A DNA stretch of 64,000 nucleotides from Crystallibacter degradans (GTDB taxonomy: Bacteria; Actinomycetota; Actinomycetes; Actinomycetales; Micrococcaceae): assembly GCF_012952295.1 (NCBI RefSeq), contig NZ_JABBCH010000003.1:310001-374000 (forward strand), written 5' to 3'. Both the position numbers and the translations under genes were made by a program. The notes beneath the pieces are model-generated. The model saw only the letters and a program-made list of their open reading frames with translations. It did not search any database and was not told where the DNA came from. This document shows positions 1-8,808 of the stretch, in pieces; within the stretch, counting starts at the first letter, position 1, and every line of letters begins with the position of its first letter.

Positions 1-366
1 GAGGGTTGCCGCCCGGCTGTCCGCCACCGAGGTTACGTCCAGCCGTCCCGCGGCTGCCTGCCAGTGCCGCTCGCGGCCGTCGCCCTGGTTGGCGCTGCGC
101 TTGACGAAGCCCCACTTTTCCAAGGCCCGCAAGTGGTAGCTCATGGCACTCGGCGTGAGCCCGTGCCGCTGCGCCAGTTCCGTCGCGGTGGCCGGCTGCT
201 GCGTATCGAAGAGTTCCTCGATCACTTTCAGGCGCACCGCATGGGCGAGCGCACGGATGGCCCTCGCATCTGAAATGTTGACCCGGTCCCCCGAGCCCGC
301 CTGCGCCCCGGCTCCGGAAATTTCGCCGGGCGCTGGGTCGGTAAATGGCGCTGCACCTTTGGTCAT
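1..366 (-). CDS. Winged helix-turn-helix (ArsR-like) regulator, 3' end outside window
   Basis: The first 122 codons of a transcriptional regulator that runs off the window start. After about 40 loose residues comes a winged-helix fold: DARAIRALAHAVRLKVIEEL, then a recognition helix region (TATELAQRHGLTPSAMSYHL) and the wing start (ALEKWGFVKR). This is the ArsR/HTH_20 pattern, in which a dimer binds DNA and responds to an effector that cannot be told from here. No metal-binding CxC pair is seen in the visible part. The ATG is taken because a TAGACT hexamer lies 8 nt before it. The gene is downstream of, and on the same strand as, the methyltransferase gene. Confidence 0.8.
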   Translation of the reverse strand, partial: MTKGAAPFTDPAPGEISGAGAQAGSGDRVNISDARAIRALAHAVRLKVIEELFDTQQPATATELAQRHGLTPSAMSYHLRALEKWGFVKRSANQGDGRERHWQAAAGRLDVTSVADSRAATL

Positions 367-374
367 GGAAGGTA

Positions 375-380
375 AGTCTA
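375..380 (-). promoter_or_regulatory. -10-like hexamer, leaderless HTH regulator
   Basis: TAGACT on the minus strand, 8 nt before the ATG of the winged-helix regulator. The spacing suggests that transcription starts at or next to the start codon. No good -35 is seen. Confidence 0.45.
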
Positions 381-440
381 ATGCCCTTCAGAGCGCGGCC
401 GTGAGCCGGTTCACTTGCGAAACGGCAACGATTAAGGCAC

Positions 441-2027
441 CTATCCTTCGGCAGGAACGAGGAAGCCGTCCGCCACGAGGTTGCGCACCTCGGAGGTCAG
501 CTGCTCGGCGAACTCCGTGTCCGGCCTCTCCAGCAGGGCTGCGAGCGCAGCCACGAGTTGGCCGACGGTCAGTTCGCCGTCGCTGGCGGAGACGAAGCCC
601 GCCAGCTCTGAACTCATCAAATTGGTGCGGCGGAAGCCGGCTCCCTGCCGCAGCAGGATCACTCCCGGATGTTCCGCCCCGGGGCGCTGATGGCGTTCCT
701 CCGTCACATCCTCGGCCGGCTGCAGCCGCTGGTCCGCGAAGTCCCCCGCATGTGCCTGGAGCCAATCGTGCCGCTCAACGGCGGCGGCCAGATGCGCGCC
801 GATGGGCTGCTCAATGGCGTACCCGATTTCCTCGAACCTGCGCAGCCGCGCAGCGCTTTCGGTACGCCGCAGCCAGATCATCCCGAACCCCACGCTCACC
901 ACATCGCGGGAAGCGAAATCCTCCAGATACGCCGCGTAGGAACGCCCGTAGAGATCCGGATCGCGGTTTTCCGAAGCGTCCCGCAGCCAGGTCTGTGCGT
1001 ACGACGACGGGGTGAGCTGTTCGCGCTGGATCACCCAGGCCTCGGTTTTCGGATCGAGCCAGACTTCGAGCCGGTCATGCCAGGAACCCGCACCGGCGGG
1101 AATCTCCCAGTTTCCCAGCAGCTGCGCCACCCCGCCTGCCTCCAGTGCCGAGGGCAGCCGGCGGACCAGCGTGGAGACAATATCGTCACCGGGCAGTCCG
1201 CCGTCGCGGTACGTGAACTGCTCCTCATCGGCCGTCTCCTCGGTCCGCGGTGTGATGACGAACGGCGGATTGCTCACCACCAGCCCGAACTGCTCGCCGG
1301 CCACCGGGTCGAGCAGGCTGCCCAGCCGGAGGCTGACCCGCGCCGCCAGGTTCCGCGGGTCCAGGTCCAGTGCCCCGGCGTTGAGCAGCAGGTTGAACCG
1401 GGCGAAGGCCAACGCACGTTCCGAAATGTCCGTAGCCGTGACATGCCGCGCATGGCCCAGCAGGTGGAAGAGCTGGATACCGCAGCCGGTACCCAGATCC
1501 AGTGCACGTTCCACCGGAGCGCGGACGGTCAGTTGCGCCAGCGTCAGCGAGGCTTGCCCGATCCCGAGGACGTGGTCGCGCCGCAGCACGCCGGGCGCCT
1601 GATGCGCGCCCAGGTCGCTGGCCACCCACAGCTGCGTTTCGTCGAACGCGTATGGCCGGAGGTCAACAGCGGGACGGAAGCGTCCGCCGTCGTTGTTCAT
1701 CAGCCCCAGCGCCAGCAGCCCTTCGGGCGTGACTGTGGGAAAGGCCGATGCCAGCTGGTCCCGGTCCAGCGTGCCGCCCAGCAGCCACAAACGTACGACG
1801 GCGGCCAACGGCTTGGGTCCGGCAGCGGCAAGTTCGCGATCGGTTACCAGCTGGGCCGGAACCAGCTGGTCCCGGCCCAAGGCCTCGTAGGCTTCGTCGC
1901 CCAGCAGTTGCTGGACCCCGTCCACCGTGTAATCCAGTGCCGTCAGATCCCGGGCCAGAGCCGCCATCAGCTGCAGGTCCATACTCTGCGGGGCGTCCCG
2001 GATATTGCCGCTATTGAACTCAGTCAC
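441..2027 (-). CDS. Class I SAM-dependent methyltransferase (DUF7059/DUF7782 type)
   Basis: A 528-residue methyltransferase. The N-terminal 130 residues are the helical domain typical of this actinobacterial family. A Rossmann methyltransferase core follows, with motif I ALDLGTGCGIQLFHL, an acidic motif II (TATDISERALAFARFN) and the NPPF catalytic motif (LVVSNPPFVITP). NPPF is shared with N6-adenine, N2-guanine and N5-glutamine methyltransferases (HemK/RsmC-like), so the target is probably a planar amide or amine nitrogen, but the substrate is unknown. The C-terminal 150 residues form a family-specific domain. The GTG start at 2027 is preceded at 7 nt by TAGACT, with no Shine-Dalgarno sequence, so the mRNA may be leaderless. 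It is divergent from a GNAT gene. Confidence 0.85.
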   Translation of the reverse strand: MTEFNSGNIRDAPQSMDLQLMAALARDLTALDYTVDGVQQLLGDEAYEALGRDQLVPAQLVTDRELAAAGPKPLAAVVRLWLLGGTLDRDQLASAFPTVTPEGLLALGLMNNDGGRFRPAVDLRPYAFDETQLWVASDLGAHQAPGVLRRDHVLGIGQASLTLAQLTVRAPVERALDLGTGCGIQLFHLLGHARHVTATDISERALAFARFNLLLNAGALDLDPRNLAARVSLRLGSLLDPVAGEQFGLVVSNPPFVITPRTEETADEEQFTYRDGGLPGDDIVSTLVRRLPSALEAGGVAQLLGNWEIPAGAGSWHDRLEVWLDPKTEAWVIQREQLTPSSYAQTWLRDASENRDPDLYGRSYAAYLEDFASRDVVSVGFGMIWLRRTESAARLRRFEEIGYAIEQPIGAHLAAAVERHDWLQAHAGDFADQRLQPAEDVTEERHQRPGAEHPGVILLRQGAGFRRTNLMSSELAGFVSASDGELTVGQLVAALAALLERPDTEFAEQLTSEVRNLVADGFLVPAEG

Positions 2028-2034
2028 GCATCAA

Positions 2035-2040
2035 AGTCTA
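2035..2040 (-). promoter_or_regulatory. -10-like hexamer, leaderless methyltransferase
   Basis: TAGACT on the minus strand, 7 nt before the GTG at 2027. A divergent -10-like hexamer (2059-2064) serves the GNAT gene. Confidence 0.5.
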
Positions 2041-2058
2041 GGCGCGGTGCAGGAATGG

Positions 2059-2064
2059 TTAAAT
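2059..2064 (+). promoter_or_regulatory. -10-like hexamer, leaderless GNAT
   Basis: TTAAAT lies 6 nt before the ATG at 2071. No Shine-Dalgarno sequence precedes that ATG, which supports leaderless initiation. Confidence 0.45.
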
Positions 2065-2070
2065 GGGCCC

Positions 2071-2688
2071 ATGCTTGTTATCACTACCCATCTGGAACAG
2101 ACCTCGTCCGAGCAGCTGGTTCCGGGATCGCGCCCGCTGCCGCCGGATGCCCGGATCGAGCAGGTCCGCAGCATCAGTCCCGAGTTCAGCAAGTTCCTCT
2201 ACCAGTGTGTCGGCAGCGGATGGAACTGGTCGGACCGCCTGGCGTTGACCCGCGCCCAGTGGGACGAAGTGCTGCGTACCCCCGGATCCGAAACCTGGGT
2301 CCTGTGGGTGGAAGGCTCGCCCGCCGGCTATGTGGAACTGATGGGGCGTCCGGGCGCCGCGGGAACCGAAGTGGAGATCGTGTACTTCGGGCTCTTCCCG
2401 GAGTTCATCGGGCGAGGTTTCGGCGGCGCGTTGCTGACCGAAGGGATCCAGCAGGCGTGGCAACTGGACAGCCGGTGGGAGCGCTTTGCGCCGGTCAGCA
2501 GAGTATGGGTCCACACCTGCTCGCTGGACGGACCGTCAGCCCTGGCCAACTACCAGGCGCGCGGCCTGCGGATCTTCAAGACCGAGGAAGAGGTCATCGA
2601 GCCGCAGGATGCCTCGGCCGGGCTGTGGCCCGAGGCAGGGCCAATGGAATCCACCGGTTCCGCCCGCGTGCTATCCGTGGAGGCATAG
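2071..2688 (+). CDS. GNAT family N-acetyltransferase
   Basis: A 205-residue GNAT acetyltransferase that transfers acetyl from acetyl-CoA to an unknown amine. The acetyl-CoA pyrophosphate loop is visible in VEIVYFGLFPEFIGRGFGGALL (the R/Q-x-x-G-x-G/A pattern as IGRGFG), preceded by the usual beta strand with WVEGSPAGYVEL. The C-terminal HTCSLDGPSALANYQARGL is the typical beta6-alpha4 region ending in a bulky-residue helix. The reading frame stays open upstream to 2005, but the ATG at 2071 is preferred: it fits the start of the family and has a -10-like hexamer 6 nt upstream. It is divergent from the methyltransferase gene. Confidence 0.85.
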   Translation: MLVITTHLEQTSSEQLVPGSRPLPPDARIEQVRSISPEFSKFLYQCVGSGWNWSDRLALTRAQWDEVLRTPGSETWVLWVEGSPAGYVELMGRPGAAGTEVEIVYFGLFPEFIGRGFGGALLTEGIQQAWQLDSRWERFAPVSRVWVHTCSLDGPSALANYQARGLRIFKTEEEVIEPQDASAGLWPEAGPMESTGSARVLSVEA

Positions 2689-2752
2689 CAGCCGGACGCT
2701 CAAGCCGGTCCTGGCATGGAGCTGGTACCGGCGGTGCGCCCGGAGGCCCTTC

Positions 2753-3646
2753 TTAGGCGGCGCAGCCGTCCGGGCAGCGGAGGGTCTCGGGGTTCGACGC
2801 GCACCCGGTGCAGTACAGGGTGAGGTTGCGGCAACTCGGATTCGAACAGTTCTCGAACTTGTTCGTCGCCCCCTGGCAGCGGACGCATTCACCGATGGTC
2901 TTCGCTTCCGGAGTGAACTCCATGTGCATGCGCTTGTCGAAGACATAGAGCGAGCCTTCCCACAGGCCCTCGTCCCCGAACGTCTCACCGTAGCGGACAA
3001 TGCCGCCCTTCATTTGGTAGACCTCCTGGAAACCGCGGTTGACCATGAGCGAAGAGAGCACTTCGCACCGGATGCCGCCGGTGCAGTACGTCACCACGGG
3101 CTTGTCCTTGAGGTCATCGTACTTGCCGGATTCCAGCTCTTTGATGAAGTCGTGGGTGGTGGCGACGTCCGGGACTATGGCGTCCTTGAACTTGCCGATC
3201 TGTGCCTCGAACGCATTGCGGCCGTCAAAGAAGACCACGTCCTCGCCAGCCTGCTTCTTGGCCTCCACCAGTTCGTGCAGTTCTTCCGGCCTCAGGTGGG
3301 TCCCGCCGCCGACCACACCGTTCTCGTCGACCTTGAGCTCGCCTGGTGCGCCGAAGGACACGATTTCGTCACGAACCTTTATGCTCAGCCGGGGGAAGTC
3401 CTCGGCACCGCCTTCCGACCATTTGATGTCCATTTTCTTGAACGCCGGATACTCGCGGGTGGCCTTCACATACTGCTTAACAGCACCGATTTCCCCGCCG
3501 ACGGTGCCGTTGATGCCGTCTGCGGATATGAGGATCCTGCCCCGCAGTCCCAGTTTTTCGCAAAGGGCGCGCTGCCACAGCCGTACCGCTTCGGGGTCCG
3601 GCAAGGGGGTGAACGCGTAATAAAGCACAATTCGGTTTACAGCCAC
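2753..3646 (-). CDS. trhO: tRNA uridine(34) hydroxylase / rhodanese-like TrhO (UPF0176)
   Basis: A 297-residue rhodanese-domain protein of the YceA/TrhO family. In E. coli, TrhO catalyses O2-dependent hydroxylation of wobble uridine-34 in some tRNAs. An N-terminal ferredoxin-like domain ([11 protein letters not shown] through [16 protein letters not shown]) precedes the rhodanese domain, whose active loop [11 protein letters not shown] carries the catalytic Cys at about residue 188. The C-terminal tail has a cysteine-rich putative zinc site ([29 protein letters not shown]). The GTG at 3646 is taken because known homologues start at AVNRIVLYY; a TTG at 3673 is also in frame. It is divergent from a second GNAT gene. 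Confidence 0.9.
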   Translation of the reverse strand: MAVNRIVLYYAFTPLPDPEAVRLWQRALCEKLGLRGRILISADGINGTVGGEIGAVKQYVKATREYPAFKKMDIKWSEGGAEDFPRLSIKVRDEIVSFGAPGELKVDENGVVGGGTHLRPEELHELVEAKKQAGEDVVFFDGRNAFEAQIGKFKDAIVPDVATTHDFIKELESGKYDDLKDKPVVTYCTGGIRCEVLSSLMVNRGFQEVYQMKGGIVRYGETFGDEGLWEGSLYVFDKRMHMEFTPEAKTIGECVRCQGATNKFENCSNPSCRNLTLYCTGCASNPETLRCPDGCAA

Positions 3647-3732
3647 GTATTTAAGAGTAAGCGCAGATGGCAAACCGGTTATTGTGACCTTGTTGTCATC
3701 TACTTCGGATGCCGCCCACGCTGTTGGTTCGG

Positions 3733-3738
3733 TACTGT
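3733..3738 (+). promoter_or_regulatory. -10-like hexamer, leaderless GNAT
   Basis: TACTGT lies 6 nt before the ATG at 3745, with no Shine-Dalgarno sequence in between. Confidence 0.45.
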
Positions 3739-3744
3739 CTACCT

Positions 3745-4419
3745 ATGGGCCTCGATTTCACCGCAGACGTACCTGATAACTTGCTCCCGGCATGGGTTGC
3801 CGGATGGTCAGCCTGCCGCGGCTATTCCCCGGCTCGCGAAGCCGGACATCCGGCCATCGTGCTCTCCGACAAGACCGGCGACTGGGAGTTCTTTGCCTAC
3901 GAACCCGGTGACGAGGAGTTCGCGGATCTGGCCAGGAACACACTGGAATCCCCCAAGCGCATGCTTACCGTGCTGACCCGTGATCCGCAGCGGTACCACA
4001 TGCTCGCGCCGCAGCACGGCCTGAGGGTCCATCACAGCGACCAGTCCATGATGGTTACCGACATGTCGGACCAGGACGCCGAGGATCCCTGGTACCGGGA
4101 CACAGATTTCAAGACCTTCATCGACCGGGACGGCAGCGTGCACCGCGCCCGTGTCATGTACGGCGAGGAGGAAGCCGCCCACGGCGTGATGGCCGTAGTG
4201 GACGGCGTTGCAGTCTTCGACCACATCGAGACCGGTGAGAACTTCCGTCGCCGGGGCTTGGCCACGCATATCATGCGGGCCCTGGCAGCTTCAGCGTTCG
4301 AGCACCTTGTGGAAACAGGCCTGCTGATCGCCTCGCACGACGGCCGCATGCTCTACCAGCACCTGGGCTGGGACACGGTATGCGATGTCCTGATCCTCAA
4401 GCCCTCGGACGCCGCTTAA
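3745..4419 (+). CDS. GNAT family N-acetyltransferase
   Basis: A 224-residue protein with its GNAT fold in the C-terminal half. GVAVFDHIETGENFRRRGLATHIMRAL holds the acetyl-CoA binding loop (R-R-R-G-L-A, the Q/RxxGxG/A motif), and HDGRMLYQHLGWDTV is the usual final strand-helix with the YxxLGW signature. The N-terminal half (WVAGWSACRGYSPAREAG) is not GNAT core and may bind the substrate, which is unknown. The ATG at 3745 was chosen over upstream in-frame starts because a TACTGT hexamer lies 6 nt before it. Confidence 0.82.
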   Translation: MGLDFTADVPDNLLPAWVAGWSACRGYSPAREAGHPAIVLSDKTGDWEFFAYEPGDEEFADLARNTLESPKRMLTVLTRDPQRYHMLAPQHGLRVHHSDQSMMVTDMSDQDAEDPWYRDTDFKTFIDRDGSVHRARVMYGEEEAAHGVMAVVDGVAVFDHIETGENFRRRGLATHIMRALAASAFEHLVETGLLIASHDGRMLYQHLGWDTVCDVLILKPSDAA

Positions 4420-4507
4420 GCGTACTGATGGCAGGCGCCCCCGCGTTCCTGCCTGCTGCCTGCCGCTGCCCCAGGTGGCAGCGGCGTCGTCTGCTTCCGG
4501 CAGGTGA

Positions 4508-4513
4508 CACAAT
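4508..4513 (+). promoter_or_regulatory. -10-like hexamer, leaderless DEAH helicase
   Basis: CACAAT lies 6 nt before the GTG at 4520. The local sequence ACAATATTCGGGTGGCAC is nearly the same as that around the purF start (ACAATATTGGGGTGGCAC). Confidence 0.4.
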
Positions 4514-4519
4514 ATTCGG

Positions 4520-6862
4520 GTGGCACTGCATGATTCCCTGATCCCCCTGCTCGGCTCCGGTCCGGACCCCGGACAGCTCATGCACGTCCGCGAACTGCCC
4601 GCACGGGATGCCGTCCACGAACCCTGGCCGGATTGGGCGCACCCCGATGTCGTCGATGCCTACGCCACCTTGGGCATGCACCAGCCATGGCGGCACCAGG
4701 TCCTCGCCGCCGAATCGGCCCACACCGGCCGCCACACGATCATTGCCACGGGTACCGCTTCGGGGAAGTCGCTGGCTTACCAGCTCCCGGCACTGGACTC
4801 AATCCACCGCACATCGCTGGAGGACCAGGCCAGGCTGGAACCCACGGGATCCGTCGCGTTGTATCTGGCTCCGACCAAAGCCCTCGCCGCTGACCAGCTG
4901 TCCGCCATCAAATCCCTCAAACTGCCGACGGTGCGTGCCGAAACGTACGACGGCGACACGGACCCGGGTGCCCGCCGCTGGATCCGCGACCACGCCAATT
5001 TCGTCCTGGCGAATCCGGATATGCTCCATTTTGGCATTCTGCCCAACCACACCTGGTGGGCCCGGTTCTTCCGCCGGCTCAAGTACGTCATCGTCGATGA
5101 AGCCCACAGCTACCGCGGCGTTTTCGGTTCCCATGTGGCCAATTTGATGCGCCGCCTGCGGCGGATCTGCGCCAGCTACGGCTCCGACCCTGTCTTCATC
5201 GGCGCGTCCGCCACGTCGTCCGATCCGGCCTCTTCCTTTGGCCGGCTGATCGGTGCCGACGCCAACGCCGTGACGACGGACTGTTCGCCCCACGGCGCCA
5301 CCACCGTAGCGTTCTGGGAGCCCCAGCTGACGGAGCTCAAGGGCGAAAACGGCGCCCGCGAACGACGGACCGTAGTAGCCGAGACCGCGGATCTGCTGGC
5401 CAACCTTGTCTCCGCACGCGTCCGGACCATCGCCTTCATCAAGTCACGGCGCGGGGCGGAAACCATCTCCAGTATTACCAAGCGGCTCTTGGAAGAGGTC
5501 CATCCCTCGCTGCCCGGACGGATCGCAGCCTACCGCTCCGGCTACCTGCCCGAGGAACGCAGGGAGCTTGAAAACAAGCTCCGGTCCGGTCAGTTGCTCG
5601 GCGTTTCGAGTACTTCCGCCCTGGAGCTGGGCATCGATATTTCCGGCCTGGATGCGGTACTGGTCGCAGGCTGGCCCGGCACCCGGGCCTCGCTGTTCCA
5701 ACAGATCGGTCGGGCCGGCAGGGCCGGGCAGGATGCAGTGGCGGCGTTCGTGGCAAGTGATGATCCACTCGACACTTATCTCGTGCACCATCCGGAGGCG
5801 GTTTTCGACGTCTCCGTCGAAGCCACCGTGTTTGACCCGTCAAACCCCTATGTCCTCGGTCCGCACCTCTGTGCGGCGGCCCAGGAGCTGCCGCTGACTC
5901 CGGCAGAGCTGGATCTCTTCGGCCCCACAGCCGAGTCCCTGCTGGACAGTCTCACGGCCGACGGTTATCTGCGGCGTCGTCCCGCGGGCTGGTACTGGAC
6001 CCACGCCGAAAGCGCAGCGTCCCTGGTGAACCTCCGGGGTGACGGCGGTGGGCCCATCAACATCGTCGAATCGGAATCGGGCATGCTGCTGGGCACCATG
6101 GACTCGCCGCAGTCCCATTACCAGGCGCACACCGGAGCCATCTACGTCCATCAGGGCACTACCTACGTCGTTGACGAGCTCAATGAACAGGACCATTGTG
6201 CGATGGTCACCCGGTCCAATCCCGATTACTACACGCAGGCACGGGACATTACCCAGATCGAGGTTCTGGAGGAACTGCGCGGTGCAGATTGGGGAAGGGT
6301 TCGTGCTTCCTTCGGGGAAGTCAAAGTCACGACGAAGGTGGTCTCCTTCCAGCGCAAGGCCTTCATCTCCAACGAGATCCTAGGTGAAGAACCGCTCGAA
6401 TTGGGTGCGCGGGAGCTGTTTACCAAGGCAGTCTGGTTCACCATCGACGAGGCCGACCTGGCTGCGGCCGGCCTGGTTACGGCCAGGATTCCCGGAGCGC
6501 TGCATGCCGCCGAGCACGCCGGCATCGGGCTGCTGCCGTTGGTAGCGTCCAGCGATCGGTGGGACATCGGCGGAGTCTCCACGGCCTTGCATGCCGACAC
6601 CGGGAAACCGACCATCTTCGTCTACGACGGTCATCCGGGCGGAGCTGGTTTCGCCGAACGGGGTTACGACGCCGCCCGGACCTGGCTCACCGCCACCCGG
6701 GACGCCATCCACGCCTGCGAATGCGAGTCTGGCTGCCCGTCCTGTGTGCAGTCCCCCAAGTGCGGCAACAAGAACAACCCTTTGGATAAGTCCGGTGCCG
6801 TAATGCTGATCGACGCGCTGCTCGCCGCGGCCGATGTGCCCGCGGCGGAAGCAGCGCGCTAA
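4520..6862 (+). CDS. DEAH-box helicase, YprA/MrfA-like with DUF1998 (helicase/secretion neighbourhood)
   Basis: A 780-residue SF2 helicase. Visible motifs: Walker A ATGTASGKS near residue 77-84, motif Ib ANPDMLH, DEAH at 193-196 (VIVDEAHSYRG), motif III ASATSS, and motif VI QQIGRAGRAGQ. The C-terminal DUF1998 part carries a cysteine cluster (CECESGCPSCVQSPKCGN), the zinc-binding signature of MrfA. B. subtilis MrfA (YprA) is a 3'-5' DNA helicase in mitomycin repair, so a repair role is likely here. It matches the TIGR03817 family, which in actinobacteria always seems to sit beside the Tad-like secretion operon, as it does here: the two converge with a 4-bp gap. The start is GTG, probably leaderless. 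Confidence 0.9.
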   Translation: MALHDSLIPLLGSGPDPGQLMHVRELPARDAVHEPWPDWAHPDVVDAYATLGMHQPWRHQVLAAESAHTGRHTIIATGTASGKSLAYQLPALDSIHRTSLEDQARLEPTGSVALYLAPTKALAADQLSAIKSLKLPTVRAETYDGDTDPGARRWIRDHANFVLANPDMLHFGILPNHTWWARFFRRLKYVIVDEAHSYRGVFGSHVANLMRRLRRICASYGSDPVFIGASATSSDPASSFGRLIGADANAVTTDCSPHGATTVAFWEPQLTELKGENGARERRTVVAETADLLANLVSARVRTIAFIKSRRGAETISSITKRLLEEVHPSLPGRIAAYRSGYLPEERRELENKLRSGQLLGVSSTSALELGIDISGLDAVLVAGWPGTRASLFQQIGRAGRAGQDAVAAFVASDDPLDTYLVHHPEAVFDVSVEATVFDPSNPYVLGPHLCAAAQELPLTPAELDLFGPTAESLLDSLTADGYLRRRPAGWYWTHAESAASLVNLRGDGGGPINIVESESGMLLGTMDSPQSHYQAHTGAIYVHQGTTYVVDELNEQDHCAMVTRSNPDYYTQARDITQIEVLEELRGADWGRVRASFGEVKVTTKVVSFQRKAFISNEILGEEPLELGARELFTKAVWFTIDEADLAAAGLVTARIPGALHAAEHAGIGLLPLVASSDRWDIGGVSTALHADTGKPTIFVYDGHPGGAGFAERGYDAARTWLTATRDAIHACECESGCPSCVQSPKCGNKNNPLDKSGAVMLIDALLAAADVPAAEAAR

Positions 6863-6866
6863 CCGA

Positions 6867-7253
6867 TCAGGGTGGCGGCCCGGCCCTTGCCCGTCCCTCT
6901 GCCTCCTTCCATGGCGCATGCACCATACCGAACAGCTGCGGTAACGGAACAGCGACATCGATGTCGACTACGGCTCCTGCCGCTCCGTGCCGACGGCAAT
7001 TCGCCAGCTCGCCGCCATGCTCGCGTGCAACTTCTCCGGCCAAGCCGCACGGGTCCCCGTCCAGCAGTCCACGGGCTGCATCGGCGGCTGCCAGGGCAGC
7101 AAGGTCCGCAGCCTTGGACGCACGGGCGACGGCGGTACTGGCTTGCATTCCCGCCGCCAGTGCCGCCGCCAGAAAGCACATCACCAGTGCCGCTGCGGCC
7201 GCCATCACGGTGCCGGAACCGCGTTCGCGCAGCGCGATGGCGTCTCGCGTCAT
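6867..7253 (-). CDS. TadE-like protein, Rv3654c family
   Basis: A 128-residue protein and the last gene of the Tad operon. Near the N-terminus (about residues 12-34) a Gly-Ser-Gly-Thr segment leads into a hydrophobic helix (GTVMAAAAALVMCFLAAALA), the layout of TadE/TadG minor pilins. The rest is Ala-rich with a likely Cys pair (DPCGLAG and ELANCRR). The family matches TIGR03816 (M. tuberculosis Rv3654c). It probably sits in the membrane, as a minor pilin or assembly part. The ATG overlaps the stop codon of the preceding TadE gene (ATGA), so translation is probably coupled. Confidence 0.82.
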   Translation of the reverse strand: MTRDAIALRERGSGTVMAAAAALVMCFLAAALAAGMQASTAVARASKAADLAALAAADAARGLLDGDPCGLAGEVAREHGGELANCRRHGAAGAVVDIDVAVPLPQLFGMVHAPWKEAEGRARAGPPP

Positions 7254-7717
7254 TTCCCCGCTCCCGTGACCGCCGCCGACGAAACCGCGTGTTGCTCGGC
7301 CGGTGCCGTCGCTTCGGCGGCCAGGGTCCAGCCGCCGGCGCCGGCCCAGGGAACTGGTACCGCGGCAGTGGTTCTCACGGTGATCCAGCCTCCGGCGTTT
7401 CCGCTTGCCAACGTGGCCCCGCTGCCCGCAATCCTGCGGACGGCGGAGGCCGCCACCGCGGCTGTTTCGCCCCGGGCCAACTGCCGGGCGGCTGTCTGTG
7501 CGGCCTTCTCCAATTGCAATTGTGTTGACCCGGCGGCGGCGCCGGCCAACAGCATGGCCAGGACCGCCACGATTGCCGGCAGCACGATGGCGGTCTCCGC
7601 GGTGACCGACCCGCGGTCACCGTCCCGGTGGCGCGACCCCGTGGTCTTTCCTGCTGCCGCGCCGGGCGTATGCCTTCCGCGGCAGCAGGAATCGCGTCGC
7701 TTGAGCACAGGTCTCAC
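7250..7717 (-). CDS. TadE family type IV pilus minor pilin (Rv3655c-like)
   Basis: A protein of about 155 residues. The segment DRGSVTAETAIVLPAIVAVL contains the TadE-type 'G-x-x-x-x-E' hydrophobic N-helix (SVTAETAIVLPAIVAVLAML) that is processed or inserted like a pilin in Tad systems. The downstream part has an amphipathic helix (QLEKAAQTAARQLARG) and a beta-rich tail. The exact start is not certain. The GTG at 7717 overlaps the stop of the DUF4244 gene as GTGA, the same coupling seen elsewhere in the operon; a second GTG at 7708 is possible. The order of neighbours matches Rv3656c-Rv3655c-Rv3654c. Confidence 0.8.
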   Translation of the reverse strand: MRPVLKRRDSCCRGRHTPGAAAGKTTGSRHRDGDRGSVTAETAIVLPAIVAVLAMLLAGAAAGSTQLQLEKAAQTAARQLARGETAAVAASAVRRIAGSGATLASGNAGGWITVRTTAAVPVPWAGAGGWTLAAEATAPAEQHAVSSAAVTGAGK

Positions 7718-8016
7718 ACCGCGGTCAGTGCCATTTCCACGAGGCCCGTCAAGAGCCCCCGCACCTCCCCGCTGCGCAGGATGAGCACCAGCAGCCCGGC
7801 AAAGCCCACTGCGGCGAGCGTGGCGATCGCGTATTCGGCCGTCGCCATTCCCGCTTCCGAGCCGGTCAGCCTGCGCCAACCGCGGCTGGTGGTTTCGTCG
7901 ACATGCGGGAGCGGCAGCTGAATGACCTCGGCAAGCTCCTCCGATTCAGCGGAAGCTTCTGCCGCGGCGGAGCCGTCGAAAGAACGGGAGAACTGGGTTG
8001 ATCGTGACAATGACAT
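7714..8016 (-). CDS. DUF4244 protein, Flp-like major pilin candidate (Rv3656c-like)
   Basis: A 100-residue protein ending in a pilin-like helix: TGSEAGMATAEYAIATLAAV followed by GFAGLLVLILRSGEV. Gly-Met-Ala-Thr-Ala-Glu-Tyr with the Glu at +5 is the prepilin peptidase site pattern of Flp pilins, so this is probably the structural subunit of the Tad pilus or pseudopilus. An unusually long hydrophilic leader of about 60 residues comes before the site. The start ATG at 8016 is fixed by a strong Shine-Dalgarno sequence (AGGAGGT, 5 nt upstream); longer in-frame extensions lack one. There is a 142-nt gap to tadC, the widest in the operon, so a separate promoter or processing site may raise its expression. 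Confidence 0.82.
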   Translation of the reverse strand: MSLSRSTQFSRSFDGSAAAEASAESEELAEVIQLPLPHVDETTSRGWRRLTGSEAGMATAEYAIATLAAVGFAGLLVLILRSGEVRGLLTGLVEMALTAV

Positions 8017-8158
8017 TTCTACCTCCTGGTTGAGCCGCAATGTTGCGGTACTTACGAGCCTGCCGCCGAGCCGGCCGACGTAACAGCGACGTTTTCCCTC
8101 AAGTGCACAAGCCCATGTGGAAGAGAGTGTGTGGAGGATGACTGACTCCGGCACTTTT

Positions 8159-8779
8159 TCACAGGTCAGGGAGCAACGAGATCAGCACCGGCACGATGCC
8201 AAGGCTGATGAAGGACGGCAGCGCACACAAGCCCAGGGGCAGGACAAGCCGCGTTCCCAAGGTGGCCGCACGCCGCTCGGCTTCCTGCCTGCGGCGGCGG
8301 CGCAACTGGTCCGCCTGGGCATACAGGATCGCCGCGGACGGCGCGCCGGTGGCCGCTCCGAACCGCAGCGCCTCCTGTATCTCGTCCAGTCGAGTGTCCC
8401 TGCCGACGAGGCCCCAGGCCGTGTGCCACTCCGTTCCGAGCTGCAGGGCCGAGGCGACTTTATCCAGCCGTTCCCTGCTGCCGGCTTCGGCGACCTGGGC
8501 AAGCGTAGCCACCGCGGCAGGCAGCGAGGTACCGGATTGGATCATGGCCCCGAGCAGATCCAGCATCAGCGCCGTGTCGGGTGCGCTCACCCCAACGCTG
8601 CCACTGGCGGCCCCTGTGTGGCTGGCTCCGGCATCCGACGACTGCCGCTTCACAGCACGGAACCGGTGTGACGTCCCGGCCGGGCCGCGATCCCGCCTGC
8701 GTTTCCGGAGACGTGGCCAAGGTCCCACGAGCAGCCACAGCGCTCCAAAGATGAGCAGCGGGATAATCAACCCAGCCAT
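8159..8779 (-). CDS. TadC-like type II secretion system F family protein
   Basis: A 206-residue inner-membrane platform protein of the T2SF family, paired with TadB. It has one TM helix at the very N-terminus (LIIPLLIFGALWLLVGPW). The T2SF domain has the typical LLGAMIQSGTSLPAAVATLA and helical ALRFGAATGAPSAAILYAQA pattern, then a C-terminal hydrophobic segment (LPLGLCALPSFISLGIVPVLISL). The ATG at 8779 is preceded by a GAGAGGA Shine-Dalgarno sequence. With TadB it would anchor the TadA ATPase and move pilin subunits. It is the counterpart of Rv3657c. Confidence 0.85.
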   Translation of the reverse strand: MAGLIIPLLIFGALWLLVGPWPRLRKRRRDRGPAGTSHRFRAVKRQSSDAGASHTGAASGSVGVSAPDTALMLDLLGAMIQSGTSLPAAVATLAQVAEAGSRERLDKVASALQLGTEWHTAWGLVGRDTRLDEIQEALRFGAATGAPSAAILYAQADQLRRRRRQEAERRAATLGTRLVLPLGLCALPSFISLGIVPVLISLLPDL

Positions 8780-8808
8780 GTCGGTCCTCTCCCTCGGCAC
8801 ATACGGAC